Shown one piece after another: positions 45,944 to 57,950 of a stretch of 64,000 bases of DNA. The position numbers and the translations under genes are program-made. Numbering within the stretch: the stretch's first letter is position 1; the number at the start of each line of letters is the position of its first letter. The notes beneath the pieces were generated by a model. That model was given only the letters and a program-made list of their open reading frames with translations. It was not told the origin of the DNA and did no database searches. The stretch lies in contig NC_030811.1 in NCBI RefSeq assembly GCF_001704415.2, positions 79,130,069 to 79,194,068 of the forward strand, given 5' to 3'. Source of the stretch: Capra hircus. Taxonomy: Eukaryota > Chordata > Mammalia > Artiodactyla > Bovidae.

Positions 45944-46600
45944 AATTAATATAAGAAGATGAGCATATTACTATACAATAACAAAAAGTAGCTAAGACTC
46001 CATAACAAAAGAGAGTGTCTGTGTATAACATCTGCCTTAGCGCCATTTCCTACAAACCTAAGAAGATCACAGTTAGGACCTGCCATCATACCTAAGGGAT
46101 TTCCTACTTATAGTTTCTTCAATATGAGTAAATCATTTTACCAATTCCTAGGTGATCTCCCCAGTTTAATTCTTTGTTACCTTATTGCAGCCCACTACTT
46201 ATGAAGCCACTTATAATCAAATTCATAAAATTCTTTTAAAACAACTAATAGTAATAACTTAAATAATATGCTAAACAGTCTCACAACTTATTGAGCATGC
46301 AGTATATTAATAATGTACTTGACCCCTGGATTGGTTAAATAATTGACATTTGTCATGAAGCTGTTAAGGGTTTGAATTTTAACTGATTAAAATTTTTTTG
46401 TTTCTTCACTCTGGCGTTTATAAAATATTGCAGGTGGACACTGACTAGATGTGAGAACCAAGAAATAAAATGTAAGAGTTCAGGTCTTATGTAGCTCAGT
46501 TGTGTGTAGAGTCAAACATGTTTAGTCAGGTACCTGATGGATCTGGACTAGGAAAATTGTAGTTTGAGAATTTTATAAGCAGTTTTTGCCCTTCACCATA
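45944..46600. other. unique DNA, no gene seen
   Basis: No open frame or repeat recognised. Confidence 0.4.
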
Positions 46601-46616
46601 GATACTTAAATATCTT

Positions 46617-46740
46617 CTTCTTCTTTTTTTTTTTTTTGGTGCTCAGCATTCAGCATCTTAGTTCCCTGACCAGGGATCAAACCCATGCCCCCAGGAGGAG
46701 AAGCACAGAGTCTTAACCACTGGTCTATTAGGAAAGTGCT
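46617..46740 (-). mobile_element. tRNA-derived (CHR-type) SINE
   Basis: T-rich tail, then cagcatcttagttccctgac, gggatcaaacccatg and gtcttaaccactggtctatt. A perfect 16-base target-site duplication, gatacttaaatatctt, lies at 46601-46616 and 46741-46756. It is unusually well preserved for this older SINE class. Confidence 0.9.
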
Positions 46741-46758
46741 GATACTTAAATATCTTTC

Positions 46759-47205
46759 AGTTTAGTTCAGTTGCTCAGTCTGACTCTTTGCAACCCCATG
46801 AACTGCAGCATGCCAGGCCTCCCTGTCCATCACCAGCTCCCAGAGTTTACTCAAACTGACACCATTCAACCATCTGATCCTCTGTCGTCCCCTTTTCCTC
46901 CCGCCTTCAATCTCTCCCAGCATCAGGGTCTTTTCAAATGAGTCAGTTCTTTGTATCAGGTGGCCAAATATTGGAGTTTCAGCTTCAGCATCAGTCCTTC
47001 CAATGAACATTCAGGACTGAATTCCTTTAGGATGGACTGGTTGGATCTCCTTGTGGTTCAAAGGACTCTCAAAAGTCTTCTCCAACACCACAGTTCAAAA
47101 CCATCAATTCTTCAGCTCTCAGCTTTCTTTATAGTCCAACTCTCACATCCATACATGACTACTGGAAAAACCATAGCTTTGACTAGATGGATGGACCTTT
47201 TTTGG
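46759..47205 (-). mobile_element. BovB 3' end fragment
   Basis: Reverse complement of the BovB 3' part, from tttagttcagttgctcagtc to actagatggatggacc. Minus-strand frames still show RWLNG and DREAWHAAVHG words. It starts within three bases of the SINE target-site duplication. Confidence 0.93.
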
Positions 47206-47917
47206 TAAAAAGTCCAACCTTTGTTGAACTTTTGTTGGTTGTTTTTTAATATGCTATCTTAAATTGTAAGATTAGTGTCGTTAAAGACTTGATAACCTCA
47301 GTTTTGGATGTGTAATCTATGTTGTTTTATGTGTCTTGATTAGTTCACAATGGTGAGAGTACATACCTGGAAGGAAGAGGCCAGACCTACTACTAGTCAC
47401 CCCAGGGCATCCCATGCCCTGGACTCTAGTCCAAAGGGCATTTGGGCCTAAATTTGTACCATGTAGAAATGCCAGCAGCTTCATGTGGGTGGGAATTGAC
47501 CCTCATTCTGTGTAGGGACTCTGCATGTAGCCTTTGTCCCTTGGATTCTAAGACTCACTAGTATTTCCAAAGAGTGTTCACTCCATGTGACGTACTCAGG
47601 CTATTACTAAGCCTTCTATAAAACTTCTTTAAATTTCAAAGTCCAGTTTTATTTGTACTATGGGGAGCAAACAAAGGTGCTTTTCAGAAAGACAGAATGG
47701 GAATGTCTACAGAGACCACCATCAAATTTTGGCTGTCCCTACAGAGAAGTCAATCACAGCTTGTATGTGCTTCTTTCATTTGTATATTTTGTGATGGTTA
47801 TTCACTTATGCTTGTCTATTTAAATCTTTATTACCATTCTCCCCTGACCAGACTTTCAAGGTCCTTGAAAGAAGGAACCATTCATGTCTGGCTTGCCTAG
47901 CACAGTGACCAGTACAG
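47206..47917. other. unique DNA, no gene seen
   Basis: No repeat recognised. A 67-codon frame at 47697-47900 has no known domain. Confidence 0.35.
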
Positions 47918-47922
47918 AAGAG

Positions 47923-47923
<1 letters not shown>

Positions 47924-47954
<31 letters not shown>
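47924..47954. repeat. (TGC)n microsatellite
   Basis: About ten TGC units at the 3' tail of the BovA2 copy, the longest of the TGC tails in this window. Confidence 0.95.
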
Positions 47955-48181
47955 AAGTCGCTTCAGTCGTGTCCGATTCTGTGCGACCCCATAGACGGCA
48001 GACCGCCAGGCTCCCCCCGTCCCTGGGATTCTCCAGGCAAGAGCACTGGAGTCAGTTGCCATTTCCTTCTCCAATGCATGAAAGTGAAAAGTGAAAGTGA
48101 AGTCGCTCAGCCGTGTCCAACTCTCAGCGACCCCATGGACTGCAGCCCACCAGGCTCCTAGGTCCATGGGATTTTCCAGGC
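47928..48181 (-). mobile_element. BovA2 dimeric SINE
   Basis: Two BovA units with the gaaagtgaaaagtgaaagtg linker. A perfect 10-base duplication, aagagatgct, lies at 47918-47927 and 48182-48191. Directly right of it is a run of about 24 A. On the complementary strand the target reads TTTT|AGCAT, a good L1-type endonuclease site. Confidence 0.92.
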
Positions 48182-48191
48182 AAGAGATGCT

Positions 48192-48675
48192 AAAAAAAAA
48201 AAAAAAAAAAAAAAAATTCTTAAATGAGTGAAGCAATTTTATTTACAGCAGAGATGGCAGCAAGATGACAAGAAATCAGCTAGAGGAAGAGAAGAAATCT
48301 CAATTTAAAATCAAGTTTAATTTTGGAACTGAAATGGAAAAATGCCCATAGGGATTTCAATTACCAAAAGCAAACAAATCAAGTCACAGATCAGTATAAG
48401 TTCACAGGCACGTGCAAGGAAGGACATAGTTCCACTGAGCAGATTTAAAGGGGTGGTGGGAGTTCCAGTGATAAAGCTGCTTTATGATTACATTGCTTGA
48501 AATAGGACAGTTCACGGTGCTTATGATAAACATGCATATGTGTAAGCCAAAAAAGTTCTTACTCCTCATAATATATACTTATTCTTAAGTCATGGGCCAT
48601 GTTAATCATCATAATTAGTACATATCGTGAACTTGGTGATTTAAGATAATACATGTAATTTAAGGTTTAAAGGAA
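48192..48675. other. poly(A) then unique DNA, no gene seen
   Basis: Begins with about 24 A (48192-48215), then AT-rich sequence without recognised repeat. Confidence 0.4.
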
Positions 48676-49085
48676 GAGACTTCTCTAGAAAGACAAACAC
48701 CATATGATATCACTTATATGTGGAATCTAAAATATGACACAAATGAAACTATCTATGAAACAGAAACAAACTCACAGAGGGACACTGAGAACAGACTTGT
48801 GATTGCCAAAGGGAGAAAGGGGTGGAGTGGGAGGTTGGGGTTTGCCAGATGTAGGTTTTTATATGCACAATGCATGAACAACAAGGTCCTACTGTGTAGC
48901 ACAGAGAACTATGTTCAGTATGCTACAATAAAGAATAATGGAAAAGAATATTTTAAAAAGGGTATGTATATATATATGTGTGTGTGTATATGTATATATA
49001 TAATGTTTAAATGAATCACTTTGCTATACAGCAGAAATTAGCATTGTAAATCAACTATATTTCAATAAAACAATAAAAAAAGAAA
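48676..49085 (+). mobile_element. L1 3' UTR fragment (artiodactyl type)
   Basis: caccatatgatatcacttat, gtggaatctaaaatatgac, aacaacaaggtcctactgtg, cactttgctatacagcag and tcaactatatttcaataaaa, then an A-rich end, are the 3' UTR and tail of an older artiodactyl L1. A TA/TG microsatellite (48964-49001) lies inside. The 98-codon frame at 48718-49014 is a by-product and not a gene. Confidence 0.8.
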
Positions 49086-49204
49086 GGACTTTCAGGAGGC
49101 TTTCCACTCTAGTATGAGATAATAACTAAAATCCATTATTCCACGGTTTTGAAGACTAGAGTTATATTGTAGCTATTTCTGTACTTTAAAGCAAACTGGA
49201 AATA

Positions 49205-49595
49205 CTTTGCAGTCTTATTTATTTCTGGCTGCTATAATAAAATAAAATAAAAATGGACACTGGGTGGCTTATAAATAATAGATATTTATTTCTTACATTT
49301 CTGAAGGTTGGAAGTCCAAGATCAAGGTGCCAGCATGATGGGGTTCTGATGGGGGCCCTCTCCTGGGTTACAGACTGCTGATTTCTCTTGTATCTTCACC
49401 TGGGGAAGCGGGCAGTAAATTGTCTAGGGACTCTTTCATAAGAAAGAGCGCAGTCCCCTTCATGAGGATTCCACCCTTATGACTTAATAATCTCCCCAAA
49501 ATATCTCCAGATACCATCACCTTGGGGGTTAGGATTTCAACATAAGAATTTGGGGCTGGACACAAGCATTCACACTATAGCACTTGGTGCTGTCA
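49205..49595 (-). mobile_element. MLT1-like MaLR LTR
   Basis: ggctgctataataaaat, cactgggtggcttataa, gaaggttggaagtccaagat, caaggtgccagcatgatgg, attccacccttatgactta, ttgggggttaggatttcaac and gctggacacaagcattc are the reverse complement of an MLT1-type LTR over nearly its whole length. The ends are approximate. Confidence 0.72.
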
Positions 49596-51049
49596 AATAG
49601 GAGGATTGCAAAAGCAAAAAGAATCAGAGCGATTTAGAATAGTCAACAATATTTCACAACCCAGTTAAGAGCCTTCTTGATGTTTTCATCAGTAAGAGAA
49701 TCAGTCAACAAAAATGCGTCATCTGAGGTCAATGCAAGGATGCATCACATACCAGCATGTTAACCCTCACAGTGAAACTACAATGACAAATTCTAGCGAG
49801 ATTGTTTAGCCATGAAAGTTACTGATTTAACAAATACATATTAATCTAGAATAAAGTTTTTTGCTTTGTGTCTTGTGTTTCAAAATCTAGCATTTTGAGT
49901 ATTTCCATTGTGGATTTAGTTGTCAGTGTCTGAGGAACAGCAGTGAGAAATTCATTTTGAAGTTACAAAAACATGAATATAAAGATCAAGTCTTGTCCTC
50001 TGATCTCCAAGGTGTTTCTGAGAGAAAGATAACTATGAGGGAATTAATATCCAATACATTTATTTCTGAAGTCTTTAATTCATCTTCATTGTTGGAGGCT
50101 ATCTGGTAAACTAAATGGAATGCACAGGTTTCTGCTTCTTCAAGTCTTGACATGTTGGAGATCTTCTGGAAATAGCATCTTTATTATCTTCATTTTACCT
50201 GTCTCTCTCTCTCTCTCTCTTTTTTTTTTTTCTCGTACCTATTTGTCATCTCTCCAGTAATCAATTGTGCCTTTCAGGGTGTATACCCTTAATCAAGAAA
50301 TATGATTTGGTAGATTACCCAAATAGATTGTAGAAGTTTGCCATCCTCCCCCACTCCTCACTTAATAGATTTTTCAAAAAAAGTCATCCCAAAAAAGCAT
50401 TTCTCTTCTGTGGCTTAATCTTAAGGGTGCCATCAGCATTCTCAATAATTACCACATTCTACTTACTTGTTTGATTGCCTTTTATGCTCTTTGAGAAAGA
50501 ACAATACAGCCTGTTTTCTCTTGGTGTTTTCTGAGAGCAATTTTATATCTTTAGAACAAGATTCCAAATATCTACTTTGATACAAAGAACTCTATTCTTT
50601 CATTCAATGTGAAAGGATTGTACAAATAACCACACATACACATCACTGGATTGTGAGGAATAAATAGCACCCTTAAAATATCAAACACATCATTTAAAAT
50701 TATTCACATCAATCATTTACAATCTATTGTTACACTTAAAACATTCGAATTAGAAAGTGTAAGCATTAACATAAAATATTAATGAAATATCCAAATGTAC
50801 TATTCCTCACCTTATAAAATTTACTATTCAAGTCCACAAATTTCCAGAAGTCTTTAAATTTTTCTCTAAAGGTTTAAATTTATACTTCAAAAAAATTTTT
50901 CCCGAAAGGTTTAAATTTATACTTTAAAAATTTATAGTTTATACAAAATTTATACTTTAAAAATTAAACATGAAAATGGAAACTTAACAGAACCTGACTT
51001 CATTTGTGAATTTGTAATAATATTGCAAGAAACAAATGAAATGGGGCCT
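49596..51049. other. unique AT-rich DNA, no gene seen
   Basis: Holds a CT run followed by T run at 50203-50232 and a local duplication of ggtttaaatttatacttyaaaaa near 50870-50930. No gene seen. Confidence 0.4.
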
Positions 51050-51061
51050 GAAGAGATGTCT

Positions 51062-51334
51062 GCTGCTGCTGCTAAGTCACTTCAGTCATGTCCGACTCTG
51101 TGTGACCCCATAGACGGCAGCCCACCAGTCTCCCCTATCCCTGGGATTCTCCAGGCAAGAACACTGGAGTGGGTTGCCATTTCCTTCTCCAATGCATGAA
51201 AGTGAAAAGTGAAAGGGAAGTCGCTCAGTCGTGTCCAACTCTTCGCAACCCCATGGACCACAGCCTACCAGGCTCCTCCATCCATGGGATTTTCCAGGCA
51301 AGAGTACTAGAGTGGGTTGCCATTGCCTTCTCTG
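51062..51334 (-). mobile_element. BovA2 dimeric SINE
   Basis: Two BovA units joined by gaaagtgaaaagtgaaaggg, with a short TGC tail. A perfect 12-base target-site duplication, gaagagatgtct, lies at 51050-51061 and 51335-51346. Confidence 0.95.
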
Positions 51335-51346
51335 GAAGAGATGTCT

Positions 51347-51796
51347 AGGCAGACATAATTTTTTATATTTCTAAACCTCCTTCCTAGGTTACCCACATAC
51401 TGACAATATTATTATAGATTGTGTATCTATGTTCCATATTTTCTGTTTCAGTCAATATGTAATTCAGTATGTATATATAAAAGACACTAAGTTTGATCAT
51501 AATATTTTTCTATTTATTTGTTCAAATGAGCCTGCTTAGGTTTATATAAAAATTTCTGTTGGTAAAAAGCTTATGTTTATTTATTTATAAATATTAGACC
51601 AAATATTGATTATGTTTGATATTCAATTATAGGGACTCATTTACAGTCATTTAAGGTTATTAAATGTTTCTTGTTATTTAATCCATAACTGTTTGAAAGT
51701 TTATAAGAAGCATTTTTAGCTATCTATGTGTGTGCTAAAAGCCCAACAGAATTTGATGACTAAACATTTCTTTTGAAAGCAAAAGGGAGGTGAGAA
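51347..51796. other. unique AT-rich DNA, no gene seen
   Basis: No open frame or repeat recognised. Confidence 0.4.
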
Positions 51797-51807
51797 AGAA
51801 AGCACTT

Positions 51808-52140
51808 CTATAAAAATTTTTTATTTATTTACTTATTTTTGGCTGTGCTGGGTCTTCGTTGCTGTGCGTGGGCTCCGCTAGCTGCATCAAGCGGGGGCCA
51901 CTTTCTAGTTGTGGTATGCCGGCTTCTCATTGCAGCGGCTTCTCTTGCTGCAGAGCATGGGCTCCAGGAGCACGGGTCTCAGTGGCTGCAGCTTGCAAAC
52001 TCTAGAGCACAGGCGCAGCAGTTGTGTTCACGGGCTTAGTTGCTCCACAACATGTTGAATCTTCTAAGACCAGGAATCAAACTCATATCCCCGGCATTGG
52101 CAGGCAGATTCATATCCACTCTGCCACCAGGAAAGTCCAC
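51808..52140 (-). mobile_element. long tRNA-derived (CHR-type) SINE
   Basis: TTTA-rich tail, then ttggctgtgctgggtcttcg, cttctcattgcagcggc, ttagttgctccacaac, gaccaggaatcaaactc and tctgccaccaggaaagtcc. A perfect 11-base target-site duplication, agaaagcactt, lies at 51797-51807 and 52141-52151. Open frames within it are not genes. Confidence 0.88.
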
Positions 52141-52151
52141 AGAAAGCACTT

Positions 52152-53829
52152 TTGCAAATAAGACATGTACTCCAAAAAGGTGTGTTTCAGTGGCAAACTA
52201 TGTATCTTCTGCAGTATATTCTCCCAAGCTGTTAGATTCCACCTCTGTTCGTTATCTTTGAGATATTTTTCAATTCTTTATAAATTGTGTAGCTGACAAG
52301 TATATGTGCTATCTTCTCCAGGAGTGATTTAATTGATTCCTTCCACCATGTGGAAAAGCTGGTTTTCTCTCCATTTGCAATTTATCGACATACCTTTTTC
52401 CCGCATTGTTTTGTACCGTCTTGACTTCTACTTTGAATCAGGAATCAGTTGTAGCCTCTGCCTCATATCATAAGTAAAACAGGTCCTTTAATATAAAATC
52501 ACTTTTACATCTATATCAGGGTCATAATTTTACCATTTTCTGGAAATAATCTTTTGACAGAGTTTTTCAAACCAAGCTGAATGCCTCAAGTTGACACAAG
52601 CCAATGCTGAGGCAAAGACGGGGGTATTAGATGTTTGTTAGAGATTAATCACTGAAAGGGAAAGAAAGGAAGTAGAATGGGGCCAAAGAACAAGTAGAAC
52701 TGCAGAGCAAGCCTGATTGCCTCTGCTTTATTACGTCGCCCTTTATAGAGCCCTGCGGAGGCCACCTACCTCCTGGGCTTCGGTCACTGGGTGCAGGCTG
52801 TCCTGAGGGTGTCCACCAAGGAGACTCTTTGCCACTAAGGCAGACCCTGCATCAATCCTTCTTCCACATGCATAGACTTGACCCAAAGGCATCTACATGT
52901 CACCATACAACTTTTGATCTGCTTTTCTGGGGTGTTTTCCAAGGCTGGGTGAGTCCGCATAGGAGGTAGCTGGAAGCCACTTCTACACGAAACTGGTAGT
53001 GAACAGCAGCACAGCTGCACTTGGAAGTGACTCTGAAACATGTAAATACAGGCCACTAATGCTCTCGCTGTATCCCCTTAGCCAGATTCTAGAAATGCCT
53101 GCAACTTCCCCCAGACCGTAGACACTGGAAAATTACAAAGTTGAAAGTGAAGAGGAGAGAAATATGACTTATGCAACTAAATCTTATGTTTGCCAGTTTC
53201 ACAGAAACATTTAACATGTGGACATGTGGTAGTATCCTCCCTATGGCTTAAGCAACTTAAGCATCATTCTCGTCGCAGCCAATCTATTTCTGAGTGTGCG
53301 TATGCAGTGTCGTATGAAAGCACTGAAGACAGTACTAAACCTGTCTGAGGGGATAAGAGGAAAACTTTACCAAGGAGATATTTGATCTTGCAGGCAGAGA
53401 GGAGAGAGCAGGTGGAGAGAAATATTGGTCTTAAAAATCACCAGGAAACACTTATAATGGGTGTGACTTTAAATATCTGGCATGAGTAAACATTCTGAAT
53501 TTGAATGTTTATCTCAACTAGCTGCTTTCTGAAAACCAACTATGTTTAACAAATAAGAATGTAAACATTCTGAGAATAGACTCTTTAATTAGATTGTTAC
53601 TTCCCCTGTGAACTTTTGCCTGAAGAACACTTGCTTTGCCTCACAGTAAGGATGAGGCCGTGAGTATTTAGGTCAACTTTTTTTTTTTAAAGGAGACACA
53701 ATTTATCAATAATGTTCTCTTTGTAATGTTGACCAGAGAAATTGATTCCTCTCCCAGACTCTCTTTCCTTTCCTGATCTTGCTTCTTTACTTCCTGTTCT
53801 TCATGTATTTCCTTCTTTCATAATATATA
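52152..53829. other. unique DNA, no gene seen
   Basis: Less AT-rich around 52720-53110, where a 73-codon minus-strand frame (52835-53056) is rich in Cys but unrecognised. No repeat seen. Confidence 0.35.
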
Positions 53830-53985
53830 CCATTTACTACAAACTGAGTGTTTGTGTCATCCCCAAAATTTGTACCTTGAAATCTAATCCTCAGTATGAG
53901 AGTATTTGGAGGTGGGACCTTTGGAGTTGATTAGGTCATGAGAGGGGAGCCCTTCTGAAGGGGATTAGTACCCTTGTAAGAGGCC
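53830..53985 (+). mobile_element. MaLR LTR fragment
   Basis: gtcatccccaaaatttgtac, gaaatctaatcctcagtatg, gtatttggaggtgggacc, ttaggtcatgagagggg and cccttgtaagaggccc are the start of a MaLR-type LTR. It is cut by the BovB insertion that follows. Confidence 0.6.
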
Positions 53986-54526
53986 CTGAAATTAAAAGAC
54001 CTTGCTCCTTGGAAGAAAAGCAATGACAAACCTAGACAGGGTATTAAAAAGCGGAAACGATACTTTGCCTACAAAGGTCCATATAGCCAAAGCTATGATT
54101 CTTCTAGTAGTCATACATGGATGTGACAGCTGACAATAAAAAAGGCAGAGTGCCAAATAATTGATGCCTTCCAACTGTGGTGCTGGAGAAGACTCTTGAG
54201 TGTCCCTTAGACAGCAAGGAGATAAACCAGTCTGTCCTAAAGGAAATCAACCCTGAATATTCACTGGAAGGACTGATGCTGAAGCTAAAGCTCCAATACT
54301 TTGACCACCTGATGTGAAGAGCTGACTCGTTGGAAAAGACCCTGATGCTGGGAAAGATTGAAAGCAGGAGAAGAAGGGGACGACAGAGGATGAGATGGCT
54401 GGATGGCATCACCGACTCAATGGAAGTAAGTCTGAGCAAATTTCAGGAGATGATGAAGGACAGGGAAGCCTGTTGTACTGCAGTTCATGGGGTGGCAGAG
54501 TTGGACCCGACTGAGCGACTGAACAG
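53986..54526 (+). mobile_element. BovB 3' end fragment
   Basis: From the ctgaaattaaaagaccttgc block to gactgagcgactgaacagc. The RT catalytic region is absent. A segment of the C-terminal frame (SLSKFQEMMKDREACCTAVHG) can still be read at 54330-54569. Confidence 0.92.
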
Positions 54527-55550
54527 CAATGACATTTGTTTTATGGATGAGTATCAAACTGCAGAATAAAGCTACCATAACTCTTAAGTAGAGTATGTGA
54601 TATTATATATAAGAAGATGGATCAATTGAACAGAATAGCAAATGCAGAATTCCTGTCATATTCTTCAGTATTTAATATACAGAAAATATGCTTTCTATGA
54701 ATGAAACAGGTTATAAGATAAATAAAACTGAGACGAATGTAAACTATCTGAATATTTACATTAAACATTTTTGTGCTTAAAAAAATATTTTTTTTTCTAA
54801 TTGGATAGGAATCCCCACTCAACACACTTCTGATCTGCCAATGTATTGTACTTCTTTGACTGCAGAAATGACTTTTTTCTGCCCTGGGTCAGGCTCTCCC
54901 TCTCCACACACTCAGGGTTTTTACTCTTTCCATTTTATTTTCTTCCCCTAGAACTTTCAGACTCTGCCTCTCCTGACTTCCTCAAGAGTTAAAGGCTTAA
55001 CATGAAGGTTCTGAGTCAAAATGCCTGGGTTTGAATCCAGTTCTAACTTTTTCTACTTAATTTAAGCAAGTGTCTTAAACTTTCTGTACTTTCCGTGGCT
55101 TCTCTCAATAACAAAGACAGTTATCTCATTGTTTGTGAAGTGTTGGCACAATGTCTGATAAGTAGTACATTTTTTATAAAAATTACAATTGAAATAATAT
55201 TCCCAATTCTCTTGATCTAAACACATAAAATGTACCCAAGCTTATATTTCCCTTCAAAATCAAGCTTTTTTTTTTTTTTGTCAGTGATAATTACTCCTAA
55301 TTTGGGAGGAGGGGACCTTATTTCCATTCTATACATTTGAATGAGATAATTCTCTCCATGCTGCTTTGTAACCTTTTTGCATTTATTCATTTATGAACAT
55401 TCTTAATATCTGAATATTCTTAAGCATTCTACATAATATATAATGTAGAGAATATTTTAATGGGTGCATATTATTTATCTCATGGAAATACTATACATTA
55501 TTTTATCAAAGCCACATTGTTAAACATTTGGGGTTGTTTGTTATTTTTTA
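54527..55550. other. unique AT-rich DNA, no gene seen
   Basis: Short T runs at 54788 and 55266; no gene or repeat recognised. Confidence 0.4.
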
Positions 55551-55915
55551 GCACTATTGATGTAATGAACCATGTACCCGTGACCCACCTTCAGTAATTA
55601 TCAGCTCATGGTCAGTTTTATTTCATCTATAGCCTCATTCATTCCCCAGTCTATCTTTAAAGGATAGGACCCTTTTTCTTTTTGAAGCATTAACACAATA
55701 GTATTATCACACCTCAAAAAATTTAAAGTAATCCTTTCATATCATCAAATATCAAATATCCAAGTAATGTTCAAGTATCCTTGATATTCTCCCTCACTGC
55801 CTTTTCTGATCCTGCCCCCCTCTCCTCTCCTTCACCTTCTTTCCCTCTCTCCAAATTGTTCACATCAACATCTAAATAAGTTCCATACACAGCAAATAAT
55901 CAGCAAGTCTCTTTT
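55551..55915 (-). mobile_element. old L1M 3' UTR fragment
   Basis: gaaccatgtacccgtgaccc, cagtaattatcagctcatgg, ttgaagcattaacacaat, tattatcacacctcaaaaaa and tatcatcaaatatcaaatat are the reverse complement of an L1M-type 3' UTR. It is strongly diverged. Confidence 0.65.
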
Positions 55916-56066
55916 AATCAGCAGATTCCTCTCCATTTCTCTTCTTATTCTCTTGCAATTTATTTGTTGAAGGAAAAAAAGCAAATTAAAAATAAGTGAA
56001 TGGATCTATAGTATTTCTCGTGTCTTGGATTTTGCTGATTACATTATCATGGTAACACTTAACATG

Positions 56067-56280
56067 TGCCTTCCTGGTGGCTCAGAGGTTAAAGCGTCTG
56101 CCTGCAAGGCGGAAGACACGGGTTCAATCCTTGGGTCGGGAAGATCCCCTGGAGAAGGAAATGGCAACCCGCTCTACTATTCTTGTCTGGCGAATCCCAT
56201 GGACGGAGGAGCCTGGTAGGTTACAGTCCATGGGGTCGCAAAGAGTTGGACACTGAGCGACTTCACTTTCACTTTCACTT
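56067..56280 (+). mobile_element. Bov-tA SINE
   Basis: Head gccttcctggtggctcag, B box ggttcaatccttggg, tail gacactgagcgacttcac with three actttc units. No clear target-site duplication. Confidence 0.93.
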
Positions 56281-56527
56281 TATCAACTGTAAGTAAGTAC
56301 TTAGATCTAAGGTTTGTTCAGATCCAGTTTCCGTGTTTTGGCAGCAGTATCTCATGGCTGGTATGATGTGCTGCTCTCACATGGTACATAAAATTGTATT
56401 GTCTCTTTTTCTGATATTGTCAGCCATTGATGATCAGTGCCTACATCTATTAATTTATGGGCATTTTAAAATGATGACACTCTAGTTATTTAAAGCAGTC
56501 TTAAATAGCATACAGTAGCTAAATAGT

Positions 56528-56752
56528 ACACAGTGGGAATCCTACGGTGGCACTAGTGGTGAAGAAGCTGCCTGCCAGCACAAAAGACATAAGAGACATG
56601 AGTTCAGTCCGTGGGTTGGAAAGATCCCTGGAGGATGGAATGGCAACCCACTCCAGTATTCTTGCCTGGAGAATCCCATGAACAGAGGAGGCTGGCAGGC
56701 TACAGTCCATGCGGTTGCAAAGAGTCGGACGCAACTTGGTAACTAAACCACC
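56528..56752 (+). mobile_element. Bov-tA SINE
   Basis: Diverged head gggaatcctacggtggcac, B box gagttcagtccgtggg, and a BovB-like tail with gagtcggacgcaacttgg. No clear target-site duplication. Confidence 0.9.
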
Positions 56753-56851
56753 ACCAACCTAGCTTAAATTTTACGTTTGGCCCCTGTAATTACTGCCTTG
56801 ACTATATTCATTCTGTATCCCTTTCCCATTTGTTTTGTTTGCATGACTAGT

Positions 56852-57528
56852 ACATGTTGTTGTTTAGTCGCTAAACAACAGGTTGTTGTTTGTGTCTGAC
56901 TCTTTGCGACCTCATGGACTGCAGCACTCCAGGCTTCCTTGTCCTTCACTATCTCCCAGAGTTGGCTCAAACTCCTGTTTATTGAGTTGGTGATGCTATC
57001 CAACCATCTCATATTCTGTCACCCACTTCTGCTGCCCTCAATCTTTCCCAGAATCAAGGTCTTTTCCAACGAGTCAGCTCTTTGCGTCAAGTGGCCAAAA
57101 TATTGGAGCTTCAGCTTCAGAATTGGTCCCTCCAATGAATATTCATGGTTGATTTCCTTTAAGATTGACTGGTTTGATTTCCTTGCTGTCCAAGGGACCC
57201 TCAAGAGTTTTCTCTAGCACCACAATTTGAAAGCATCAGTTCTTCAGTGCTCAGCCGTCCTTATGGTCCTGCTGTCACATGTATGCATGACTACTGGAGA
57301 AACCATAGGTTTGACTGTACAGGCCTTTGTTGGCAAACGGATGTCTCTGCTTTTTAATACACTGTCTAGGTTTGTCAAAGCTTTCCTTTCAAGGAGCAAG
57401 CATCTTTTAATTTCATGGCTGCAGTCACCATTCAATGATTTTGGAAGCTAAGAAAATGAAATCTGTCACTGTGTCTGCTTTTTCCCCATCTATTTGCCAT
57501 GAAGTGATGGGACTGGCTGCCATGATCT
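56852..57528 (-). mobile_element. BovB 3' part, with tail palindrome
   Basis: Reverse complement of the last ~680 bases of BovB (gtgtctgactctttgcgacc to gatgggactggctgccatg). The tail carries an extra palindromic insertion (56858-56880) not normal for BovB. Confidence 0.92.
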
Positions 57529-57643
57529 AATCCATACCCTTAGTTAAAGTCTACTGCGTGTAACTCCATAGCTGACCATAACTAGAGAAAAATATGTAGT
57601 CATACTTACCTGTGTCACTTTAAATTCACAGACACCAACCCCA

Positions 57644-57776
57644 ATTTTTTTTCCCTCCTTTTTCCCCCTTGTCATGTCACACATCACGTGGGATCATAGC
57701 TCCCTGATCAGGGATCAGACCCATGTCCTCTGCAGTGAAAGCATGGTGTCTTAATTACTGGACCACCAGGGAAGTC
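57644..57776 (-). mobile_element. tRNA-derived (CHR-type) SINE
   Basis: T/C-rich tail, then cacgtgggatcatagctccc, gatcagggatcagacccatg and ttaattactggaccaccagg. No target-site duplication found. Confidence 0.78.
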
Positions 57777-57950
57777 TCATGTAATAATTCTTTCAATTAA
57801 AAACATAGACCTACTTTAGGCCTGCAAGTTTCAGATAGTGCTTACACAGTCAAGAACTTTCTTTAAAAAAATGATTAATATTCACCTCCCCTGGGTTTTT
57901 TAATGTAAATTTTATTTATGTATTAATGTATAAATTTTACATTAAAAAAA

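Noticed and set aside
47856..48236. 126-codon minus-strand frame with poly-Phe and poly-Ser
   Set aside because: It reads through a poly(A) run and a BovA2 SINE with its TGC tail; entirely repeat-derived.
48718..49014. 98-codon plus-strand frame
   Set aside because: It coincides with an L1 3' UTR and a TA/TG microsatellite.
52835..53056. Cys-rich 73-codon minus-strand frame
   Set aside because: Cys spacing does not fit a known domain and no splice or start context stands out. A small exon cannot be excluded, but there is no positive evidence.
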